A stretch of DNA of 64,000 bases from Hydrogenophilales bacterium 28-61-23. Its GTDB lineage: Bacteria > Pseudomonadota > Gammaproteobacteria > Burkholderiales > Thiobacillaceae. The notes under the pieces were generated by a model, which did not search any database, was not told where the DNA came from, and saw only the letters and a program-made list of their open reading frames with translations. Below are positions 47,362 through 57,055 of this stretch, one piece after another. Numbering within the stretch: position 1 is the stretch's first letter; every line of letters begins with the position of its first letter. The stretch lies in assembly GCA_002281555.1 (NCBI GenBank), contig NCGJ01000010.1, forward strand, positions 134,190-198,189, in the 5' to 3' direction. The position numbers were made by a program, and so were the translations under genes.

Positions 47362-48324
47362 ATGACCGGCCTGTGGTCGCGCCTCATTTCCCGCATGGCC
47401 GGCAACCATGCCTGCGATCCACTGCTGAGCGCGGCCGTGGAACGCTCGGTGTATCGGGTAGAACCCCGATTGAAGCAAATACGCGGTTTTCCGGGGCGCT
47501 ATCGTCCATTCATCGAGCCTGTGCTGGCACGGGTACGCCAGCTGGCAACCAGCGTTCCAGGCCCGGTGACTGTCGATACGGAAAACTATATCCGCGATCC
47601 TTTTGTTCATGCCCTGTTCGGTAGTCCGGAGGACATACGCCGTTTCTTGTGCTCAACCCAGACCATGCGTGACCATGTGGCCCGGCATGGGGCGGGTGAG
47701 CTCTATGCCTTGTTGTCCATGCGCCGGACGGAAAGAACCGTGTTCGGAATGGAAGCGACCGGTGAGGTGTTGCGTCGGGACGTAGCCCAGCAGACGGTCA
47801 GTTTCTCCGACCATCAACTGATCGGCCTGGCGCCAACCGAGGCCGAGGCGCGCGAGAACCTGCTCTGGTATCTGTTCGACCGTTACATGGACCATGTTGC
47901 CGGGGGGCTGGATCTGTTGCGCGCGGAACAGCAACGTCTGGTCCAGCAAAAGGACTTGGCTCTGGCTCGTTTACGCGGCGTCAGCGCCGGCCCGCGTGTC
48001 GTTCGGCAAAAGGAACTGGACAAGGTGCTTGCCCAGTTGGCCGAGGCCACCGCAAGCCTGGATCTGGAGCGCCTGGTCGATGTATTCGAAGTGGTGTTGT
48101 CGCACCCTGAGGACTGCCTGGCGCTCAAGGCACACAGTCTGGCCGTGGATGCCATGGGCGTGATCCAGGCCGATGCCGGCAACCATGGCGGGGCCAGACT
48201 CGATTTCGTCGATCTGCTGGAACGTGATCGGGAACCTCGAAGCGTCGTTCTGGTGCATTGCCGGCAAGTGCTGGCCATCCTCCCCGCCGAACGACTGCAA
48301 GAAGCAAAGCAATGGCTGGGTTGA
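47362..48324 (+). CDS. Conserved protein of unknown function, 320 residues
   Basis: No signal peptide, no clear membrane helix. The first third is compact (VDTENYIRDPFVHALFGSPEDIRRFL), and a middle helical stretch (about 165-240, LLRAEQQRLVQQKDLALARL) could form a coiled coil. The C-terminal part (SHPEDCLALKAHSLAVDAMGV then RSVVLVHCRQVLAILP) resembles a small mixed domain. I recognise no catalytic motif. It starts 127 bases after trpE and is followed by the convergent antiporter. Its composition does not differ obviously from its neighbours. Confidence 0.75.
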   Translation: MTGLWSRLISRMAGNHACDPLLSAAVERSVYRVEPRLKQIRGFPGRYRPFIEPVLARVRQLATSVPGPVTVDTENYIRDPFVHALFGSPEDIRRFLCSTQTMRDHVARHGAGELYALLSMRRTERTVFGMEATGEVLRRDVAQQTVSFSDHQLIGLAPTEAEARENLLWYLFDRYMDHVAGGLDLLRAEQQRLVQQKDLALARLRGVSAGPRVVRQKELDKVLAQLAEATASLDLERLVDVFEVVLSHPEDCLALKAHSLAVDAMGVIQADAGNHGGARLDFVDLLERDREPRSVVLVHCRQVLAILPAERLQEAKQWLG

Positions 48325-48374
48325 GCGGAACCATGCGCCCGATGCGGCCCGGCCGACAACGCTGACCTGACCGC

Positions 48375-49613
48375 TCAGGTTTCTTCGAGCAGGCCCAGCT
48401 TCTTGCCCAGCCACTTGGTGGTGGGCGCCTGGATCAGGATGGTCATCAACACGGCGATGAAGGTGACCGAGGCGATCACCTCCGCGCCCGGCGCCTTCAT
48501 GCCCACCAGCATGCCGGCCAGGGCGGCGGGGATGACGCCGGTTTCCCGGGTCCAGCACATGAACAGCATTTCCTTCAGGCTCCACTTGGCGCGCCGGTCC
48601 GGCAGGGCGCAGGTAAACACGGTGATGGGCCGGGCCACCAGCATCAGCACCGTCACCACCAGCACGCCGCCCAGCAGATACTGGTTCATCAGGCCGAAAT
48701 TCACCTGGGCGCCGAGCAGGATGAAGATGAACATGCGCATGATCAGCGCGGTGGTGGCCACGTACTCTTCCAGGCGTTCCTGTTCGCCCTCCTGCATATG
48801 AAAACCGAACATGTCCTTGTTGCCGATCACCATGCCGAACACGAATACCGCCATGAAGCCGCTGGCGTGCATGCCGTCGGCGCCCAGGTAGGCGCCGATC
48901 ACCGCCATCAGGGTGACCAGGGGGGCGTATTCGGCCAGGAAATTCCAGCGTTCGTGGGCGATCAGCAGGGCCGCCAGCCAGCCCAGCACGCCGCCCGCCA
49001 CCACGCCGAGGCCGGCTTGCCAGAGCAGTTCGCCCAGGGAATCGGCGGCGGAGAACTCGCCCGAGCCCATGGCGACCGCCAGTACCGCGAAGGTGACGAT
49101 GGCGCCCATGGCGTCGTTGAAGGCGGATTCGCTCATCACGGTCTGGGCGACCCGATCACGGATCTTCACCTGCTTGAAGATGGGTACCAGCGTGGCGGGG
49201 TCGGTGGAGGCCAGGACGGCGCCCAGCAGCAGGGCGACGATGAGGGGCAGGCCCAGGAAGTAGTAGGCGGCCAGGCCGGTGATGGCGCCGGTGATGAGCA
49301 CGCCGACGGTGGCGATGACCAGGATGGTGATCCAGACCTCCTTGAGCACCTTGAAGCGCAGCGAGGCGCCGCCGTCGAACAGGATGTAGCAGGAGCCGAA
49401 GATCAGGATGAGCTGGTTCATGGCCGAGTCGGCCTTGATGTTCACCAGGCCCAGGGTGTCGGGGCCGATGGCCATGCCCACCAGCAGGAACAGCGCCACG
49501 TCGGGAATCTTGAGTTTCTGGGCGAGCAGGCCGGTTCCCGTGCCGATGGCCAGTATCAGGCCGAATAACAACAGTACATGCTTTGCGATTTCTACTGAGC
49601 CGGCTGCTTCCAT
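48375..49613 (-). CDS. CPA1-type Na+(K+)/H+ antiporter
   Basis: The protein has 412 residues from ATG 49613, all membrane helices (about 12-13). The CPA family core is readable: LASTDPATLVPIF in the discontinuous helix and SESAFNDAMGAIVTF with the ion-binding Asp of the ND pair. It exchanges Na+ or K+ for protons. The C-terminus is short, without the TrkA-type regulatory domains of KefB or RosB. The codons are strongly G/C-ending compared with the MMPL gene beyond, which could mean transfer. It has no partner gene next to it. Confidence 0.87.
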   Translation of the reverse strand: MEAAGSVEIAKHVLLLFGLILAIGTGTGLLAQKLKIPDVALFLLVGMAIGPDTLGLVNIKADSAMNQLILIFGSCYILFDGGASLRFKVLKEVWITILVIATVGVLITGAITGLAAYYFLGLPLIVALLLGAVLASTDPATLVPIFKQVKIRDRVAQTVMSESAFNDAMGAIVTFAVLAVAMGSGEFSAADSLGELLWQAGLGVVAGGVLGWLAALLIAHERWNFLAEYAPLVTLMAVIGAYLGADGMHASGFMAVFVFGMVIGNKDMFGFHMQEGEQERLEEYVATTALIMRMFIFILLGAQVNFGLMNQYLLGGVLVVTVLMLVARPITVFTCALPDRRAKWSLKEMLFMCWTRETGVIPAALAGMLVGMKAPGAEVIASVTFIAVLMTILIQAPTTKWLGKKLGLLEET

Positions 49614-49774
49614 TTTGAATATCCGCTGGTTTGCCTGAGTTTTGAGTCCGCGCAGTTTAGGTTTGCGGAGGTTGTGCCGCAATAAACCCGCGCTTGTTTC
49701 ATGGCTGTTTTTTCTGGACGGCGATATCGATCCTGTCTGGAGCCGGCTTCGGTGTTAATCTCGACCAGATATCG

Positions 49775-52072
49775 ATGAGACAAAAATGCATGTTTTCTTT
49801 TCTGGGCCGCGTCGCCGCTAAACACTCCTGGCAGGTGATATTGGTCGGCGCGCTGTTGCTTGTTTTCGGCGCATTCTACAGCCAGGACGTCATGCGGCGC
49901 CTGACTCTGGCGCCTGGCTGGGATGTGCCCGGCAGCGGTTCCGCTGAATCTGTGCGCTTCTTGCGCGACCGACTCGGGCGTGACGAAACACCGGTGATTC
50001 TGTTATTCCGCTCACGATCGGACGCACTGGGCAATGCCGACAGTCCGTTGTTTCGCAATGAGGTCGAGGCGGTGACTGCCCGCATCGCGCGTAATCCAGA
50101 GGTCAAGAGCGTGGTCAGCTACTACAGTGGTGGCGACACGCGGTTGCGCTCGAAGGACGCGCTGATGAGCTATGCCGTTGTGCAGCTGGAGCGCGCGGAA
50201 GACGAGGGCATCGCGGCGTTCGAGCGGCTGCGCACGCAAATTCGCAGCGAGCAGCTCGAGGTGTTGCTGGGCGGAGAATTGGCAACCTATGCCGATATCC
50301 GGCAGCAATTGGCGCGCGATATCTGGCATGCCGAAATCGCCAGCTTTATCGCCCTGGCGCTGTTGCTGGTCTGGGTGTTCGGCTCGGTGGCCGCGGCCAT
50401 GCTGCCGCTGATCGTCGGCGTCGTCACCATCGTGCTTTCGGTTTCGCTGCTGAAGACATTTACCTTGTTCGTCGATATCAGCGTTTATGCCGCCAACGTG
50501 GTGTCCATGTTGGGTCTGGGTCTGGCCATCGACTATGCACTGTTCATCATTTCTCGTTTTCGCGAAGAACTGGCGCTCGGCCGCAGCGTGGCGATGAGCT
50601 TGATGACCACGATGCAAACCGCCGGCAGAACGGTCGTCTTCAGTGGCTTCACCGTCGCGGCCAGCCTGTTTTGTCTGCACCTTTTGCCGCAGCGGTTTTT
50701 TCAGAATATGGGCCTCGCCGGCGGCATTTCCGTGGCCGCCGCCATGATCACCGCCGTCGTGTTGTTGCCGGCCTTGCTCGCGCTGCTTGGACATCATGTC
50801 AATCACCTGGCGCTGCCAGCCCTGGCGCGCCGCGCATCGCATCAGGCCGAAGGCGGTCGCTGGTATCGCTACAGCTATTTCGTGATGCGTCGAGCCTGGC
50901 CGGTGTTGATCGTCACTCTGACCTTGCTGCTGGCCATGGGCCAACCGGTGCTGCATATGGAAATCGGCCCGGCGGACAGCAAATCGCTGCCGGTGACGGC
51001 GGAGAGCCGGCAAGTGCAGGAAATTCTCAACCAGCGTTTTTTGCATTCCGACATGGGGCCGCTGGTGCTGGCCATACAAACTCGGGGCGATGCGCATTCG
51101 GCCGAGGCATTGGCCGGACTGGATGCCTACACGCAACAACTGCGGGCTCTGCCTGGCATCGTGAAAGTTACCGGTTTGACCAGTGTCGACCCCAACCTGA
51201 GCCTCAAGGATTACCAACTGCTGTATGAGTTTCCCGACCAGTTTCCGCTCGCGAAAGAGACGCTGGATCACTACGCCAGGGCCGATGCCACCGTGATTTA
51301 CGTCGACTATTCAGCGCGACCCAGCTCGGAAACCGCGCGCGCGCTGGTCAAACGGATACGCGCATTACCGGTGCCGCCTGGCCTTGAACAGATACATGTT
51401 GGCGGTTTCCCGGCCTTCCATCTCGATTACCTGAATTCCCTGCGCGTTTGGGTGCCATGGACCATCGCCGCCATTGTTTGCGTGGTTTTCGTATTGTTGT
51501 TCTTCATGCTGGGCAGTGTGCTGATTCCGTTGAAAGCTGTGATTACCAACCTGCTGTCCCTGTCGGCGACCTTCGGCGCCCTGGTCTGGATATTCCAGGA
51601 TGGCAACTTGGCCGAATGGCTCAACTTTTCTCCCCAAGGCAGCATGGATGGCACGATTCTGGTGCTGATTTTCGCGGCGGCCTTCGGCTTGTCGATCGAC
51701 TATGAAGTCTTCCTGTTGTCCAGGATCAAGGAAATGTGCCAAAGCACAGGCGATAACATGCGTTCCGTCGCGTCGGGCATCCAGCGTAGCGGCCCGATCA
51801 TTACCAGCGCGGCGCTACTGATCGGCATTGTGCTGGGCGCATTCGCGATGGGCGAAGTCGTGTTCATGAAGGCGATGGGGCTGGGTTTGCTGCTTTCTGT
51901 CCTGGTCGATGCCACCTTGGTGCGCATGTTGTTGGTTCCGGCTAGTCTTCGTTTGCTGGGTCGCCTCAACTGGTGGGCGCCCAAGCCTTTGATGAAGCTA
52001 TACCGGCGTTTCAATCTGTGCGAGGTGGATAACCACCGGATTGAAGCCCACCCATGTGAGGAGAAATCATGA
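49775..52072 (+). CDS. MMPL-family RND transporter
   Basis: The protein has 765 residues from ATG 49775 (a second ATG at 49790 is possible). Layout: one helix, a periplasmic domain, then five or more helices (about 200-360), and the same repeated from about 400. Both halves carry the MMPL SSD-like motif: LGLAIDYALFIISRFREEL and AFGLSIDYEVFLLSRIKEM. These proteins export lipids or hydrophobic compounds using the proton gradient. The stop overlaps the next gene by 4 bases, so that secreted protein is probably a partner. Confidence 0.9.
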   Translation: MRQKCMFSFLGRVAAKHSWQVILVGALLLVFGAFYSQDVMRRLTLAPGWDVPGSGSAESVRFLRDRLGRDETPVILLFRSRSDALGNADSPLFRNEVEAVTARIARNPEVKSVVSYYSGGDTRLRSKDALMSYAVVQLERAEDEGIAAFERLRTQIRSEQLEVLLGGELATYADIRQQLARDIWHAEIASFIALALLLVWVFGSVAAAMLPLIVGVVTIVLSVSLLKTFTLFVDISVYAANVVSMLGLGLAIDYALFIISRFREELALGRSVAMSLMTTMQTAGRTVVFSGFTVAASLFCLHLLPQRFFQNMGLAGGISVAAAMITAVVLLPALLALLGHHVNHLALPALARRASHQAEGGRWYRYSYFVMRRAWPVLIVTLTLLLAMGQPVLHMEIGPADSKSLPVTAESRQVQEILNQRFLHSDMGPLVLAIQTRGDAHSAEALAGLDAYTQQLRALPGIVKVTGLTSVDPNLSLKDYQLLYEFPDQFPLAKETLDHYARADATVIYVDYSARPSSETARALVKRIRALPVPPGLEQIHVGGFPAFHLDYLNSLRVWVPWTIAAIVCVVFVLLFFMLGSVLIPLKAVITNLLSLSATFGALVWIFQDGNLAEWLNFSPQGSMDGTILVLIFAAAFGLSIDYEVFLLSRIKEMCQSTGDNMRSVASGIQRSGPIITSAALLIGIVLGAFAMGEVVFMKAMGLGLLLSVLVDATLVRMLLVPASLRLLGRLNWWAPKPLMKLYRRFNLCEVDNHRIEAHPCEEKS

Positions 52073-52836
52073 AGTTTCTGGCTCTGGTACTGGCTGGCTT
52101 GTTCGCCACACTGCCGGCGCATGCCGATCTTTCCATGACCGGCCGCAGCACTGTGATCGCCATGGGCATGCAAGGCATCGGCCAGGAAGGTCTCTGGCTG
52201 CGTGGCGCGCAATTGCGGCGCGACTTGATCGACCGAGGCAAGGCTTACTCGCATCTCTACGATCTCAACAAGCGTGAGATTACGGTGGTCGATCATTCGC
52301 AACGCCTGGCCCAGGTTTACACCATGTCCGCCCTGAACACGCAGGCCGATACCAAGTTGGCCAGCAAGGATCTGAAGCTCAATCTCACGCCGACCGGTCG
52401 CAGGCACATGCTGCAGAAGTGGACTTGCGCCGAATACGATCTGGTGGCCGCCATGCCGGCGGAAGTGGGCGGTGAAAAAGTCAGTTTTACTTTGGCCGGC
52501 ACGGTCTGGCTGGCGCGCGATGTGCCGGAGCAGAGGGAAACCGCCGCTATTGTCAGCGCGGCGCAGACGCCGGATTTCTTCATGGGCATACCCGCGTTGG
52601 CTAAAAGTTCACCGGCGCAAGCGCGCGGCATGAGCGAAATCGTGCGTCGCATGGCACCGATGGGCTTGCTCTGCGCGGCGGAAGTCAAAACAAAATACGA
52701 AGGCAGCGGCCGCATGGCCACGCTTTCGAACAAGCTGGACAGCCGCATCAGCCTGTCTTATGAGCAGTATGGCAGCACCCCGTTGAATGCGGACGCGTTC
52801 GATATTCCCAATGGTTATCGGGTGACGCGGCAATAG
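52069..52836 (+). CDS. Secreted protein coupled to the MMPL transporter
   Basis: The protein has 255 residues with a signal peptide MKFLALVLAGLFATLPAHA (1-19) and a ribosome site GTGAGGAG. The mature part is a beta-rich domain (SHLYDLNKREITVVDHSQRLAQVYTM) of the type seen in DUF4412-like periplasmic proteins, with cysteines at KWTCAEYDL and GLLCAAEV. It starts inside the transporter gene's end (ATGA), so equal expression is expected. Possible role: periplasmic carrier of the transporter's lipid cargo. This is inference. Confidence 0.8.
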   Translation: MKFLALVLAGLFATLPAHADLSMTGRSTVIAMGMQGIGQEGLWLRGAQLRRDLIDRGKAYSHLYDLNKREITVVDHSQRLAQVYTMSALNTQADTKLASKDLKLNLTPTGRRHMLQKWTCAEYDLVAAMPAEVGGEKVSFTLAGTVWLARDVPEQRETAAIVSAAQTPDFFMGIPALAKSSPAQARGMSEIVRRMAPMGLLCAAEVKTKYEGSGRMATLSNKLDSRISLSYEQYGSTPLNADAFDIPNGYRVTRQ

Positions 52837-52945
52837 AAGGGGACGGCAATCCGCGCAAAGGGCGGCGCGTAGTGTGGACTGCGGTTTTTCGCCTTCAGCC
52901 AGCGTTACATCGCCGGGATTGGCTATGACTCGATGATCCGGTCGT

Positions 52946-54562
52946 TCAGGTCTTGAAGCGACTGACCATGTCTTGCATGGTCGCGGCTAATTCTTTCATG
53001 CGTTGTGCGGATTGGGCTGTTTCCTGGGAGGCGCTGTTGTTTTTCTCGGCCATTTGCGCGATTTGTTCCACATGCGTGGCGATCTGATTGCTTGCGCTGC
53101 TTTGTTCGCTCAGGGCAGAACTCATCTGGCTCACCATCTGGGAGGCTTGCCCGGCCCGGTCGGTAACCTGGACCATGGCGGACTTGGCATCGGTCGCCAG
53201 TTGGCCGCCTTGGCCGACGATCTCGATGCCGGCGTGCATGCTTGAAACCGCGCTGCTGGTGTTGCGCAGCACCGACTGGATCATGCTGCTGATTTCCTCG
53301 GTGGACCTGGCGGTACGCTCGGCAAGCTTGCGCACCTCATCCGCGACCACTGCGAAACCACGTCCCTGTTCTCCCGCGCGCGCGGCCTCGATGGCGGCGT
53401 TGAGCGCGAGCAGATTGGTCTGATCGGCAATGTCCTTGATCACCATGACGATGGACGAGATGTGCTCGGAGTCTTTCTCCAGCTCGGAGATGACCTGCGC
53501 CGAATCGTTGACCGAGGCCGATATTTTCTGCATGGCGCCCTCGACGCGCGCCAGTGCATCGCGTCCCTGATTCGACAGCGTGGTTGACTCGCGCATGGCG
53601 TGGTCGGTATCGCGCGCATTGTCGCTGACCACGCCGATGCTGACGGTCATTTCCTCCATGGCGGAGGCCATTGAGGAAGCCGCGTCGTTTTGTTTTGCCG
53701 TGCCTTCGGCAATGTGGCCCGAGGAATCGGAAATCTTGCCGGCCATTTGGGTCAGTTCGCCGGAGTCGCGCGTGATGTTGCCGATTATCTGGCGCAAGCC
53801 GTCCTGCATGCTGGCCAGCGCCTTCAGCAGGTCACCGGTTTCGTCGTGTTGCGTGATTTCGATCCGACCGGTGAGGTCGCCTTCCGCGATTTTCTGCGCC
53901 GACGCGATCGCCTGCTTCAGAGGCACCGTGATCTTGCGCGCGAGCGCCAGGGTGATGGTCGCGCCGACGCCAACGGCCAGCAGCAGGAGGGCGACGAAAA
54001 TGGTGAGCGAACTCTTATAGGCGGAAATGCTGCCCGTGTAACTTTCCTTCGCCTTGGTATCTTGTTCCGCGACCAGTTTCTCGGCTTTTTTCTGCAGCGC
54101 GATGAAACCTTGATCGGCGGCCTGCATGCCGGTGATGCCCATGTTGGGATCGATTTGCGCGTATTCGATGGCTTGCGCTACCTGCTTCCGATATTCGGCC
54201 AGATCTTTCTGAAGCTCCGCGAGCGAGTTGCGGGTTTCTTTCGAGAGGGCCGGGTTCGCTTGCAGAGTTTTCATCTGAGCAGCCGCATTGTCGATGCGCT
54301 TGTTGATCGCATCCGAGGCCAGCTTGATCTTGGCCGCGTCGTAATTGCTCAGCCAGGTAAACAGGCGGTAGACGTCCGCGTGCGCCGCCGCCACGTCGGC
54401 CAATGCGTCGCTGCTGCCTTTGTAGGCCTGGAAACGGACATCGTAGATATCGCGCACCGAGTTGTTGGAGGAGTTCAGGCCGATGAACCCCACCACGCCC
54501 AGCAGCAACATCAAGAACATCAGCGCACCGGGCGGGATCAATAACTTTTCGCGAATGTTCAT
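52946..54562 (-). CDS. Methyl-accepting chemotaxis protein with 4HB sensor
   Basis: The protein has 538 residues. Helix 1 at about 12-32, a periplasmic four-helix-bundle sensor (about 35-185; [26 protein letters not shown]), helix 2 near 190-210, HAMP (to about 265) and the signalling domain with the hairpin tip [45 protein letters not shown]. The tip matches chemoreceptors that bind CheA/CheW. No pentapeptide tether for CheR is visible at the C-terminus (SRFKT end). The gene for a secreted Cache domain lies upstream on the same strand. Confidence 0.93.
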   Translation of the reverse strand: MNIREKLLIPPGALMFLMLLLGVVGFIGLNSSNNSVRDIYDVRFQAYKGSSDALADVAAAHADVYRLFTWLSNYDAAKIKLASDAINKRIDNAAAQMKTLQANPALSKETRNSLAELQKDLAEYRKQVAQAIEYAQIDPNMGITGMQAADQGFIALQKKAEKLVAEQDTKAKESYTGSISAYKSSLTIFVALLLLAVGVGATITLALARKITVPLKQAIASAQKIAEGDLTGRIEITQHDETGDLLKALASMQDGLRQIIGNITRDSGELTQMAGKISDSSGHIAEGTAKQNDAASSMASAMEEMTVSIGVVSDNARDTDHAMRESTTLSNQGRDALARVEGAMQKISASVNDSAQVISELEKDSEHISSIVMVIKDIADQTNLLALNAAIEAARAGEQGRGFAVVADEVRKLAERTARSTEEISSMIQSVLRNTSSAVSSMHAGIEIVGQGGQLATDAKSAMVQVTDRAGQASQMVSQMSSALSEQSSASNQIATHVEQIAQMAEKNNSASQETAQSAQRMKELAATMQDMVSRFKT

Positions 54563-54635
54563 GACATCTTCCTTCTCTTCCTTTTTCTAGACCTGGCCAT
54601 GGGCGAAGGCCATCCGGCCCCCGCCTGGATGCTAT

Positions 54636-55094
54636 TTATCGCTTGTAGATGCCCGCGCACACGGCGGTTTCTTCCAGTTTCTCGCAATACATCGACTTGG
54701 GCAGAATCTTCTTGGTCACCGGATCGGTGAATTTGTAGTCATGCCAGAACTTGCCCTTGGATTTGGTCAGATCGACGCGCTCTTTCACGAACTCCTTGCC
54801 GTCCGCATCCTTCATGCCGATGAGTTCCTTGCCGACCTGCTTTTCGTTCTGGCCGTGGGCGAGCACCTTGCCGTTCAGATCGTAGACCACCACATACAGG
54901 TCCTTGTCGACCCAGCCTGCTTTCTTGCCGGTGAAATCGGCATAGGCGGTGTCCTTGCCGGCGGATTTGATGTGCTTGATGGCCTTGACGACGATGCTTT
55001 CCGCGTCTTTCTTGGTGGCGAAATCCTCGGCCTGGACAGAGGCGGATGCGATGGCCGCAGCGGCGGCGAAAGCGAAAATGGAGAACTTTGTCAT
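54636..55094 (-). CDS. Secreted single-Cache-domain protein
   Basis: The protein has 152 residues from ATG 55094, preceded by GGAG. Signal peptide MTKFSIFAFAAAAAIASASVQA (1-22). The mature protein is a small Cache_2-like fold (AYADFTGKKAGWVDKDLYVVVYDLNGKVLAHGQN then VGKELIGMKDADGKEFVKERVDL) with no membrane helix after it and a C-terminal pair of cysteines (MYCEKL, AVCAGIYKR). Such domains bind small organic ligands. It lies 73 bases before the chemoreceptor gene and could act as a periplasmic binding partner of it. Confidence 0.87.
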   Translation of the reverse strand: MTKFSIFAFAAAAAIASASVQAEDFATKKDAESIVVKAIKHIKSAGKDTAYADFTGKKAGWVDKDLYVVVYDLNGKVLAHGQNEKQVGKELIGMKDADGKEFVKERVDLTKSKGKFWHDYKFTDPVTKKILPKSMYCEKLEETAVCAGIYKR

Positions 55095-55360
55095 TAACAA
55101 CTCCTTCAACAATATGAGAAACAAAATGTATCTATGGGCAGGTGCCTATTTCAGAGGGAAGCCGAATTGGGCCAGTATCCAAGGCTGACCATGGCACCGT
55201 AGCTATTTACGGAAATATTTTAGTAATCTTTAATACATCCATCTGGTATGTCTGTATCAGGTTGTGTTTGCGATTGGCGTTGTCACGAGAGTCGTGAGAG
55301 GACATCTGCCGGCCCGCCAGGCCGCATTGGAGGTCGAACCTTCCGTGCTCAGTAGAAGGT

Positions 55361-56980
55361 CTAACGCAGTTGCTGGCCGTGCTCGCGCGTGTTGTGGAAT
55401 TTCACCTTCGGCCAGCGTTCCATGGCCAGACTCAGATTGACGCGGTTGTCGGCCAGATAGACCAGGTTGTCGTCGACGTCGCGCGCCAGTCGCATCTGCT
55501 GCGCCTTGACGAATTCGGCCAGATGCGCGGCGTCGTCGCAGGTCACCCAGCGCGCGGTGTGGATGCCGGAGCGTTCGAACACGGCATCGACGCCGTATTC
55601 GGCTTTCAGGCGATGCTCGACGACTTCGAATTGCAGTTGGCCGACCGCGCCCATCAGCAGACTGCTGTCGACCAGCGGCGCGAACACCTGAATGGCACCT
55701 TCCTCGCCCAGTTCACGCAGGCCCTTGTTGAGCTGTTTCGATTTGAGCGGATCGCGCAGTCGCGCCTTGCTGAACATGTCCGGCGCGAAGTACGGAATGC
55801 CCTTGTAGGTGAGCAGTTCGCCCTCGGTCAGCACATCGCCGATCTGCAACTGGCCGTGGTTGTGGATGCCGATGATGTCGCCGGCAAAGGCTTCTTCCAT
55901 GCGCGTGCGTTCGTTGGCCATGAACACCACGGCGTTGGCGATCTTGATTTCCTTGCCGGTGCGGCGATGTTTCACCTTCATGCCGGGCGAGTACTGACCG
56001 GAACAGACGCGGAAAAACGCGATGCGGTCGCGGTGGTTCGGGTCCATGTTGGCCTGAATCTTGAACACGAAGCCGGTGAAGGCGGGTTCATCCGGCTCGA
56101 CCTGGCGCGATTCGCCACTGGCCGTAATGGCTTCGCGCGCAATCGGTGACGGTGCCCAGTCGACCAGCGCGCGCAGCACTTCGCGCACGCCGAAATTGTT
56201 GATACCGGAACCGAAGAACACCGGCGACTGCGTGCCGGCGAGGAAATCGTCGAGATGGAAGGCCGCGCCGGCGCCGCGCACCAGTTCGATTTCGCCGTCC
56301 ATGGTGGCGAATTCCATTGGGTTCTTTGCGCGCAGTTCCTCGATCTGCGCGCCGCGCAGGGTTTCGAACTCCTGGCCGGCCTTTTCCTCGCCCGGCGCGA
56401 AGCGCAGCACTTCGTCGTTGATCAGGTGATAGACGCCATGAAACCGTTTGCCCATGCCGATCGGCCAGGTCACCGGCGCGCAATGCAGCTTCAGCACCGA
56501 TTCGATTTCATCGAGCAGTTCGAGCGGATCGCGTACTTCGCGGTCCATCTTGTTGACGAAGGTGATGATCGGCGTGTTGCGCAGGCGGCAGACTTCGAGC
56601 AGCTTGATGGTCTGTTCTTCCACGCCCTTGGCCGCGTCCACCACCATCACGGCGGCGTCCACGGCGGTCAGCACGCGGTAGGTGTCTTCCGAGAAATCCT
56701 TGTGGCCGGGCGTGTCGAGCAGGTTGATGACGCAATCGTCATAGCCGAACTGCATGACCGAACTGGCCACCGAAATGCCGCGCTGCTTCTCGATTTCCAG
56801 CCAGTCCGAGGTGGCGAACTTGCCGCTCTTGCGCGCCTTGACCGTGCCGGCCATCTGGATCGCGCCGCCGAACAACAGCAGTTTTTCGGTCAGCGTGGTC
56901 TTGCCCGCGTCGGGGTGGGAAATGATGGCGAAGGTGCGCCGTTTGGCGACCTGGCGGGCGAGGGGAGAGTCGGGGTTCAT
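55361..56980 (-). CDS. prfC: Peptide chain release factor 3
   Basis: The protein has 539 residues from ATG 56980. GTPase motifs [25 protein letters not shown] (switch I), [14 protein letters not shown] and NKMDRE are in order, followed by domains II and III. RF3 recycles RF1 and RF2 from the ribosome. The frame to 57016 adds an unlikely N-terminus. The 266 bases between the Cache gene and prfC hold no feature I can support. Confidence 0.97.
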   Translation of the reverse strand: MNPDSPLARQVAKRRTFAIISHPDAGKTTLTEKLLLFGGAIQMAGTVKARKSGKFATSDWLEIEKQRGISVASSVMQFGYDDCVINLLDTPGHKDFSEDTYRVLTAVDAAVMVVDAAKGVEEQTIKLLEVCRLRNTPIITFVNKMDREVRDPLELLDEIESVLKLHCAPVTWPIGMGKRFHGVYHLINDEVLRFAPGEEKAGQEFETLRGAQIEELRAKNPMEFATMDGEIELVRGAGAAFHLDDFLAGTQSPVFFGSGINNFGVREVLRALVDWAPSPIAREAITASGESRQVEPDEPAFTGFVFKIQANMDPNHRDRIAFFRVCSGQYSPGMKVKHRRTGKEIKIANAVVFMANERTRMEEAFAGDIIGIHNHGQLQIGDVLTEGELLTYKGIPYFAPDMFSKARLRDPLKSKQLNKGLRELGEEGAIQVFAPLVDSSLLMGAVGQLQFEVVEHRLKAEYGVDAVFERSGIHTARWVTCDDAAHLAEFVKAQQMRLARDVDDNLVYLADNRVNLSLAMERWPKVKFHNTREHGQQLR

Positions 56981-57013
56981 GGCAGCGGTATGTTGAAGCA
57001 GTCTCAGAAAGCA

Positions 57014-57039
57014 CAAAAGCGGCCAGCCGGCCGCTTTTG
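57014..57039 (-). terminator. Hairpin after the Tim44-like gene
   Basis: An 11-bp stem (57014-57024 with 57029-57039), loop of 4, GC-rich core flanked by AAAA/TTTT. On the minus strand it lies 17 bases after the stop of the Tim44-like gene and just before prfC. Confidence 0.82.
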
Positions 57040-57055
57040 CTGTGACGCAAGGATA

